In this document: positions 56,890 through 64,000 of the stretch, one piece after another
Position numbering within the stretch: position 1 is the stretch's first letter
Layout: every line of letters begins with the position of its first letter
NCBI GenBank assembly: GCA_015680685.1
Contig: MNCI01038244.1
Location: forward strand, 95,831 to 159,830
Length of the DNA stretch: 64,000 nucleotides
From: Gnetum montanum
Lineage: Eukaryota; Streptophyta; Gnetopsida; Gnetales; Gnetaceae
Direction: 5' to 3'
Program-made: the position numbers and the translations under genes
The notes under the pieces: generated by a model
The model's input: the letters and a program-made list of their open reading frames with translations, nothing else
What the model was told of the DNA's origin: nothing
Databases searched by the model: none

Positions 56890-56970
56890 TCCACCAACTT
56901 GGGGCTATGCTTCACATTAGACACATAGTGAAGAGCATAGTTGGGTAAGAGCATAGTCAAGTGAGGATGT
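56890..56970. repeat. T3 word array upstream of antisense promoter
   Basis: CTATGCTTC, AGAGCATAGTT and AGAGCATAGTC within 80 bases, the same word as in the T3 LTR U3. Confidence 0.7.
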
Positions 56971-57039
56971 AGTCACCCATAGCCAAAATATTCAATTTTT
57001 CATTCCCCTACAAACACCTAAGCCAATTCCACTTTCCAA

Positions 57040-57180
57040 GCATAGCCAACCTTACCTAAAATGACATGACTGATGCATCCATAGTCTACTAAGACCTAAA
57101 ACTAGCATGCACATGGCCTATCAATGTCTAAAATTGGCACAGACATGTTTACCTTCCTTAATAGCCCACATGCATACTTA
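57040..57180. repeat. T3 minisatellite before RT
   Basis: About three units with CCTAAAACTAGCATG or TCTAAAATTGGCAC and GGCCTA, placed as in T4 (42245-42310). Confidence 0.6.
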
Positions 57181-57299
57181 GGAAAATTTCATCACATTGA
57201 TTTTTCTTCATTTGCACATGTTGGCTTTGTTAAAATAGGTGCCATTTGATATTTTTCTAGTTCATTTTTGTAGAAACACAACATGGCTATGTAGGAGCA

Positions 57300-58990
57300 G
57301 ATCCTCTTACCTCTAGTCCTCATGCGACCTCATGGTGATATCAAGCAATGCATTGATCGAGATTGTCTAAACCTTGGGCTGACAACCTCTATCGAATGCA
57401 TAGCATCTGTAAAGACACCATTGGATTGGCCCAACCATCTAGTTAAGGCTCTCGATCTAGAGGTAGGGGACACCATAGAGGATCCACTTATTGAGATCCC
57501 TATGGCTACACCTAATGGTGAGGTGAAAACACTAAATATAAGCTCCTTGCTAGAGCCCTAGCATGCCCAAGACATCGCTAAGATACTCAACAATAACATC
57601 AAGGCCTTTGCATGGTCATATGAGGACATGCCAGGCCTAGACCCTTGGCTAGTATAGCACAATATCATTCTCAAACCCTGAATTAAACCAATTGAATAAA
57701 AAGTGCATAGGATTAGACCTGAGCTGGTGTTAGCAGTTCATGATGAGATCACCAAGCTTTACAAAGCTAGTTTCATCTAGGCTATTGACTATGTAGACTA
57801 GGTCTCCAACATCGTATTTGTGCTTAAGAAAAATGGAAGTATATGCATTTGCATAGGCTTCTAGGACCTAAACAAGGTAACCATCAAGGATGACTTCTCA
57901 TTGCCCAATATCGATTAGTTGATCAATACCATGACTAGGCATGCCTTGTTGTCCTTCATGGATGGGTTCTCAGGCTACAACCAAATTAGGGTCAACCCTA
58001 AGCACCAACTCTGTATAAGCTTCATGACCCCTTGGGGTGATTTTTACTATACCATGATGCCTTTTGAACTCAAGAATGCAAGAGCAATGTATCAATGTGC
58101 AATGACATATATCTTTAAAGATTACATGCTAAGCTTGCTCAACAACTACATTGATGACATCATAGTTAAGTCCCACAATAATGCAAATGATCTAGAATTA
58201 GTGCTTAAATGTTACTTAAAATAAAATCTTAGGTTCAATCCCAAGAAGTGTGCTTTTGACATCAAAATGGGCTAGATGCTTAGTTTTGTAGTATCTGAAG
58301 CGGGAATATGCATAGATCCCAACAAGGTTAAGGCTACAATGAACTTAGCATCCTTGGCCAACCTTAAGAAGCTACAAGGGTTGCAAAGTAGGTTGCAATT
58401 CATATGTAAGTTTATTTCTTGATTAATTGACAAGTTATAACCAATGCAACATTTTCTCAAGAAAGGAGCCCACCTTGAGTGGACTACTCAATGCTAACAA
58501 GAATTTGACAACCTTAAGCAAGTGCTAGCACAACTTTCTACAGTTTATACTCTACAAGGAGATAAACCTTTTACATCTACCTTGCCACTTCTGATACATC
58601 CATCACTTCTTTGCTTTGTCAAAAGTGAGATGATGGCACAAAGATCCTGATTTACTACTTGAGACATGCATTAGTAGCCCATGAAGTGAAATACAATGAT
58701 GTCAAAAAGCACTATCTCACCCTAGTCTTCTCACTAAAGAAATGGAGGCATTACCTTTTCTATAGTCAAGTGAATATCATTTGCAAAAACAACATACTCC
58801 AAGCAATCACAATGCACATCTATGAAAGTAGTCACATTGCACAATGGAAAGCAATAATGGCAAAGTTTAACTTACATTACATTGCACAAGGCTCAATAAA
58901 AGGTCAAGCTATAGCCACACAACTCATGGCATCACCCATAACTAATCAAGCAACCATAGATCTAGAATTCTCGGAGGAGCACGTCAGTAG
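57300..58990 (+). pseudogene. T3 RT and RNase H
   Basis: Linker at 57322-57561 (MRPHGDIKQCIDRDCLNLGL). The palm frame 57919-58224 reads MDGFSGYNQIRVNPKHQLCI, MPFELKNARAMYQCAMTYIF and NNYIDDIIVKSH, so the YVDD motif is YIDD and both Asp are kept. RNase H (58659-58990) reads SLKKWRHYLFYSQVNIICKN and GSIKGQAIATQL. Frequent stops between blocks. The order is the same as in T4. Confidence 0.88.
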
Positions 58991-59480
58991 CATTGGCCAA
59001 GTGCCTAACAAATATGATGCACTTCTACATTTCAATGGAGTTTCAACCTCCCAAGGGGGTAGTGCCACTACTATTATCATGTTTCCCTCTAGGGAGATCT
59101 GACCCTTTGCATATCATTTTGCATTCCCTTGCACTAACAATGTGGTGGAGAACGAAGGTCTCCTCTAAGGTTTCCTTACAGGATGTGACCTAGGGATCCA
59201 ACACATAGTGATCTGAGGAATCTCATAATTAGTGATTAACTAGGTGACAGAGGCTTACACCTACAAGGCCTAACATTTGCAATCTTACTGTAACCTAGTG
59301 AAGCACTTGCTTCAACACTTTGCAATAGCCGATGTCCAATATATTCCTCAAAACAAAAATGCCATAGCCAATGCACTAGTAACATTATCCCTAAGCATCA
59401 CACCTAACATGTTTCACACATTGCTTGCCTTTGTGACAAATTGTACTATTCCTATCACACACTCACATTACATCCATAGC
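58990..59480 (+). pseudogene. T3 archaeal-type RNase H
   Basis: LLHFNGVSTSQGGSATTIIM has Asn where the first catalytic Asp is expected. CTNNVVENEGL has lost the Tyr of VEYEGL but keeps Glu; the GDSQLV site is unreadable; VQYIPQNKNAIANALVTLSL has Asn for the last Asp. Inactive. Confidence 0.82.
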
Positions 59481-59559
59481 CACACTAAGCACAACCCACA
59501 TAGGAGAGTGGTATGACAACATCAAGTTGTACCTTCTATAGGGTGAGCCCCTACAACAT

Positions 59560-60790
59560 TTAACAACCATCCAAAGAGACACAGTACATAAATTTTCATG
59601 CTAGTACATCATTTTGGGTGATAGCATGTTATGTTGCAGATCCTACAATGGCATACTACTAACCTATGTAAGCAATAGTTAAGCACAAATGATCATTGAG
59701 CAAGTCCACGAGGGACTATGTAGATGGGCATGGAAACTAAAGGGACTATGATCATAGCACCTAGGGTAATGGCAACAAAAAGAAAATAATTAGGCTATTA
59801 TTGGCCTTACAAGGAGCACGATTGTGTCTCAAAGGTCAAAATGTATGACATGTGTCAATAGCATGACAACCTAATGCACGTGCCACTAACTAAACTACAC
59901 ATAATGTAGATCACATGGACGTTCCAACATTGGGGCTTAGACATCATCAAACCCATAATGCCTAAGTCCTCCACAAGGAATAGCTTCATAATAACCACAA
60001 TTGAGTATTTAACCAAGTGGGTTGAGGCTATTCTCCTTAGGAAGATGACATTACAACAAGTTTGCAAATTTGTGCTTGATAACATAGTGACCTGTTTTGG
60101 CTTATCCATGACCATAATCATAGGCAACAGGGCCGTAATTTAGTAGTGCTAAAACTAAAGCCTTTTATGAGCACTTCGGTATAAAACATTCCTTCTTGTC
60201 ACCATACTACCCACAAAAAAATGGCCAAGTGGAGGCCACTAATAAAGTCATTGTCAACCTTCTGAAGAAAATGCTAAGCAACAACAAACGATAATGCCAT
60301 GAGCAACTAGTCTATGCACTCTAGACCTACCGTACAACATGCCAAATGGCAATAGGTATGACACCTTAAAACCTTATTTATAGGTATAAAGCAATATTAC
60401 CACTTGAATTATAGGTTCCATCACTCTAGGTGATCCTCTCAAACTTCATCGATGAAGCTCAAAACAATGAGTTGAGAACCATAGATCTCAACTCAATAGA
60501 GGAGGAGTGTATGCAGATGCTTGATCACATTTAATAGTAACAAGAAAAGCAATGGAAATAGCATTGTCACAACCAATAAATAGCACTTGATCAAGAGAGG
60601 GTACCTAGTCCTCAAGGCCATTTGTGAACCTATAGATAAATTCTTAGCCAACTAGGAAGGGCCTTTCCTAAGGGCTATGAAAATGGAGCATTTAAGCTTA
60701 CTAATCAATATGGAAATGAGTTTGCCAAACTAGTGAACCATTCATACCTAAAGCCATACTACACCTAGAATGCACCACACATCAATAGAG
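59560..60790 (+). pseudogene. T3 integrase
   Basis: The core (59940-60290) reads GLDIIKPIMPKSSTRNSFII, YLTKWVEAILL and MTIIIGNRA, where TDNGPQF is expected, so the second catalytic Asp is Gly; NGQVEATNK keeps the Glu. The C-terminal region at 60590-60780 has the Tat-type GAFKLTNQYGNEFAKLVNHS tail. Stops interrupt it. Confidence 0.85.
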
Positions 60791-61190
60791 TGAGGTAAGC
60801 TATCATCCGCTACGATGCTAAACTTGCATAGCTCATCTACTATCACATTAAATTGGCATAGCTTGTCTACCATAATGTTAAACTATCACACAAACCTTTC
60901 ATCCATCATGACACTAAACTAGAATAGCTCATCCTTGGATCATGATGTTAAGATGGCACAACAACATGCATCCACTATTATGTTAAACTATCCCAGAATT
61001 CATCCACTATGGCATTAAACCAGCACATCATTCATCCACAATGACGTTAAATTGGCTTAACATTCATCTGCTATGACACCAAACTAGCACATAGTAGTCC
61101 ACTGGGACTATAAACTAGCACACCATGGTTTTCTAGAACCTTAAACTAGTAGGGATATGGTCTACCAAGACCTTAAATTGGGTTTATGAT
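60785..61190. repeat. T3 3' UTR minisatellite
   Basis: About ten units of 38-45 bp on ATCCACTATGACATTAAACT and AGCACA-type words. Tat/Ogre elements commonly have such repeats here. Confidence 0.85.
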
Positions 61191-61330
61191 TAGCCATGCA
61201 TAATTTTGCAAGCAAGCGAGTGAGTATAACTCTAACTCCCCACCACTCTCCCCCCCACCCTAGCCCACTCTTTTCTACACCATGTGGGCATGGGATACTA
61301 CAGTTCCAAAATGGAGCACCTACAATCTAT

Positions 61331-61610
61331 GTAGCCTTGGATGCACTTGTAGAATCATCTCTCCTAGGCATTTTGCTACTTTTTTTGGCACTTGCCACCA
61401 ATGTAGCCTTGGAAGCACTTGCAGCATCATCATCCCTTACCAATTTACTGGTTTTTTTAGCAATTGCCAATAGTTTGACCTTTGAAGCACTTGTAACATG
61501 ATCATCCTCTGGCATTTTACTAGCTTTTTAAACACCTATAACTATCATAGCCTTTGGACCACTCGTAGCATCTTTTCCCTCCAACATTTTATTTGCATTG
61601 TGTACTATGT
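61331..61610. repeat. 72-bp tandem repeat in T3 3' UTR
   Basis: Four units start at 61331, 61403, 61475 and 61547 with GTAGCCTTGGA(A/T)GCACTTG-like sequence. Being in-frame, it leaves both strands open: the minus strand gives ASKATLVASAKKSSKMP repeats, the plus strand a hydrophobic repeat. I cannot say whether either was ever translated. Confidence 0.85.
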
Positions 61611-61611
61611 A

Positions 61612-61650
61612 TTTTTCTTGTCTTCTTGGAGCTGTGTTTGTAGGATGAAG
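61612..61650 (+). other. Conserved 3' UTR block, T3 copy
   Basis: TTTTTCTTGTCTTCTTGGAG, then CTGTGTTTGTAGGATGAAG, very close to T1 and T4. Similarity to T1 goes on downstream (CTCATC and AGCAAGTTACCA). Confidence 0.75.
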
Positions 61651-62479
61651 CCCTAGCTCATCATGAAAGAATGCATCTCATCGCATCAGCAAGTTACCAA
61701 ATCACTTTGATGTACATGATTAGACTAGCTAAGCCTCTCAAGAGTGCACATCCCCATTACCCTACTATAGCCTACCTACATTCATCCCTATGTCTCAATA
61801 CCCTCTTGCATTCCTCTACATAGTCAATGATTACAAACCTCTCTAATGCACATGTGTTGTGACTACATGGCACTCTCTTCAAGTCAAACCATAGAACCCA
61901 AGGCACACCTAACATAAGTTGTCCCATGGAAAGCCTCTATTGGCTAATCAATGTCTAGGTGTATGTAACACAAGTTATCCTAGGGAGGAAACACCTATCC
62001 TACAAATGTGACATGAATTCATAAATATTAAAGCAAAGTCCATCTGGTGGCATGTAGTCCACTTGATGAAAAGCACCCCACCATTGGCATTTAGCAATGT
62101 GTAGAACCCAAAGCATGTTCACCCCATAGCAAAAAAATCAAAAAAAAAAGCAAAAAAAAAAAAAAAAGCATGTCCCCAAGCAAATCAATAGCTCTACAAT
62201 TTTTCAACTAATCCAACCCTGAATCTACACTGACTCTCTCATGAGCACTTCAACGAGAGGTCAACATTTTTAGGGGCAAGCCATCCTAGTGCCATGGTCA
62301 CTATCAACCATGATGTTTCTGCATCATAACATCCTATTTGCATCGCCTCTCCTCTCTTATCCCCAACATATTACCTACACCTATTACTCCAAGCATACCA
62401 CTATCCATAGCACTCTTGAGCATGGTGCAACAATATCTGATCAGGTATTGAAGAGTGATGTTGGTGCTAAGCTTGCTAC
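61651..62479 (+). other. T3 3' UTR, remainder
   Basis: No gene found. Includes an A-rich run (about 62138-62167). Short frames lack family resemblance. Confidence 0.5.
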
Positions 62480-62555
62480 AGTGTTTTGTCATTCTTTGTC
62501 AATGTCTCTTGGGCCACTCCTCTAGATGTCAACAAAGAGGGGCCAATGAAACACT
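62480..62555 (+). other. T3 polypurine tract with conserved hairpin
   Basis: Inner arms TCTTTGT (62493-62499) and ACAAAGA (62532-62538). Outer arms AGTGTTT (62480-62486) and AAACACT (62549-62555); T4 has GGTGTTT and AAACACC, so the pair changed together. The tract ACAAAGAGGGGCCAA ends at 62546, directly before the LTR. Confidence 0.78.
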
Positions 62556-63986
62556 ACAAAATTTGGACTACAAAATCTCGACTACAAATCTACCCAAGTG
62601 TTGGAGATATGCTCTCCACTGCCCCAGAGCATAGTCAGCCCAGTGGAGAGCATAGTTAGCTAAGAAAAACTAGTTTGTGCAAAACTTTTCTAAGTGTTAA
62701 GACACATTGACCACTACCTGAAAGCATAGTCAAGTGTAGTTAACCCATAGGCCAATTTTCTAAATTTTTCTAAGTGTCAAGCTAACCACTGTAGATTTTT
62801 TTAACTGCTAGGACTATGCTCTCTACTACCCCAAAGTGTAGTCAAGCATAGTTAGAATGAAGGCTCATTTTTTGCAGGTTTTTCTAAGTGTTGAGACTAC
62901 ACTCTCCACTATCCTAGAGCGTAGTCAAGCATAGTCAATCGGAATCTAGCTTCTACAAGTTTTGACAAGTGTCGGGACTATGCTCATCCCTAGTTAGGAG
63001 TGTAGTCAACCTCCCATGGAGGGAATAGTTAGCACATAGCCATTTTTTGCAAAATTTTTCCGAAGTGTGGGACTATGCTCTCCCCTAGTCTAGAGCGTAG
63101 TCAAGCTAGTCAGCTAGAACAACCTTCAAAGGCCCCCACAATGCAGCACTAGCACCCAGCTTAGCTCCAACTCACCTTTGACAAGTGTAGTCAGCAAAAT
63201 GCATTTTTTTTATATCCCCTTTTTATCCCCAAATTGTAACTACACTTGATCCCATGCAAGACAGTGGAGAAAGTAGTCCCAAAGCATGGTCTCCAAAGTT
63301 GCATTTTTTCAAGTACATTATGATCCTCTTGGCACATGTACTTGTAGTCAGCAGTGTAGTCACAGTCTCATAGTCTTGTAGAGTTTGATAGAGCACAACA
63401 CTACTAGCCTTAGTGGAGAGGATAGTTGGATTATAGCATAGCTCCAACTGTCCCACTACCACGTGGCAGTCTCTCCACATTTTATGCTAAACCTAACCCT
63501 ATAAATACCCCCTCCCTCAACATTTTTGGGGTTGGAAAATTTGAGAATTGGGGCAAGTTAAAAAATTCAAAGTTGAAAAAAATCAAAGGCACACTAGCAA
63601 ACTAGAGAAAGGCAAAGTTGCATACCACTGTGGCTCACCATAGGACATCACAACCCATTGCACATAGCAGGGGCCAACCTGGCAGGTACAAGCACCACAA
63701 TGGAATGTTAGTCTTCATAGCTAGACACCCTCGAGACTATAACTATGCTATCCACTACACCTATTATAAACCATGTACCTTCTCATCCCTTCTAGAGTTA
63801 ACTATGCTCAACCCCATTTGGGGTGGTGTTTCATTCTCACTCTCTCTCCTTCTTTGCATTTTCAGCATTTTTACTTGCATTTCTCAACATTTTACTTGCA
63901 TTTTCTATCATTTCAAGGCATAACCAAGCCTAGGAAATGGTCCCAACACATTGACACCTTTGTTTCTTACTAAAACCATTGACTAC
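62547..63986 (+). repeat. T3 3' LTR, cut by window end
   Basis: Starts TGAAACACTAC, carries the full word array (62585-63120) and TATAAATACCCC (63500-63511), and follows the 5' LTR to the last known base. Bases 63987-64000 are N. Confidence 0.88.
63500..63511 (+). promoter_or_regulatory. TATA box of the T3 3' LTR
   Basis: TATAAATACCCC, as in the solo LTR; mutated in the 5' LTR. Confidence 0.7.
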
Positions 63987-64000
63987 NNNNNNNNNNNNNN
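63987..64000. other. Assembly gap at window end
   Basis: 14 N at the end of the window; the true gap may be longer. Confidence 0.98.

Larger units (their letters stand above)
28254..63986 (+). mobile_element. T3: giant Tat-clade gypsy element
   Basis: Plus-strand element with 5' LTR, primer-binding site, gag, protease, long spacer with an antisense gene, RT/RNase H, archaeal-type RNase H, integrase, 3' UTR, polypurine tract and 3' LTR (cut by the window end). Removing T4 and the solo LTR leaves about 18.7 kb. It is inserted in the T2 spacer after CTAGGGG. Coding parts are decayed. Confidence 0.85.

Noticed and set aside
1-64000. CRISPR array, bacterial operon or integron
   Set aside because: Tandem repeats here lack unique equal-length spacers and the content is clearly plant retroelement.

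Overview
The window is a block of nested, decayed LTR retrotransposons from a large-genome seed plant. I see no intact host gene, rRNA, tRNA or CRISPR array. Three things point to a plant: the Sirevirus-like Ty1/copia and Tat-clade Ty3/gypsy pol domains (the latter with a second, archaeal-type RNase H), short GT-AG introns, and stop codons that mostly sit where Gln or Arg codons are expected (a C-to-T decay pattern). A gymnosperm would fit, but the species cannot be told from sequence alone. No virus of animals or crops was recognised.

Layout. 1-144 is a 36-bp tandem repeat. 142-1252 is a copia reverse transcriptase remnant. 1253-10805 holds two copies of a gag-only Sirevirus-like element, minus strand, bordered by three copies of a G-rich-ended module (two direct, one inverted). 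10806-11600 is a second, chromovirus-like gypsy RT/RNase H fragment, plus strand. From 11610 on there is a Russian-doll nest of Tat elements, named here T0 to T4: T0 (11610-12873, minus) is cut by T1 (12874-21251, minus), T1 by T2 (21252-28253, minus), T2 by T3 (28254 to past the window end, plus), and T3 by T4 (35771-51302, minus). T3 also carries a solo LTR of its own family (30606-32144). T4 is the youngest and is complete, with LTRs of 1489 and 1465 bp and near-identical 5-bp target duplications. The missing upstream parts of T2, T1 and T0 should lie beyond base 64000, in that order.

In T3 and T4 the order is LTR, primer-binding site, upstream ORF, gag, protease, a long spacer, RT/RNase H, archaeal-type RNase H, integrase, 3' UTR, polypurine tract, LTR. 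The most interesting part is the spacer between protease and RT. In T3 it holds an antisense gene of eight exons (56747 down to 35683). Intron phases agree throughout once a single one-base frameshift is allowed. Its second exon looks like an FCP1/NIF-type HAD phosphatase fold with degraded catalytic motifs. T4 has a similar antisense first exon at the same distance from RT, ending in the same intron phase.

Each element family also carries its own short word, in both orientations, clustered in the LTR and again in the spacer; in T3 and T4 the spacer cluster sits just upstream of the antisense first exon. This suggests, but does not prove, that each family has a private regulatory circuit shared by the LTR promoter and the antisense promoter. 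All four Tat families also share a potential hairpin around the polypurine tract and the first bases of the 3' LTR.
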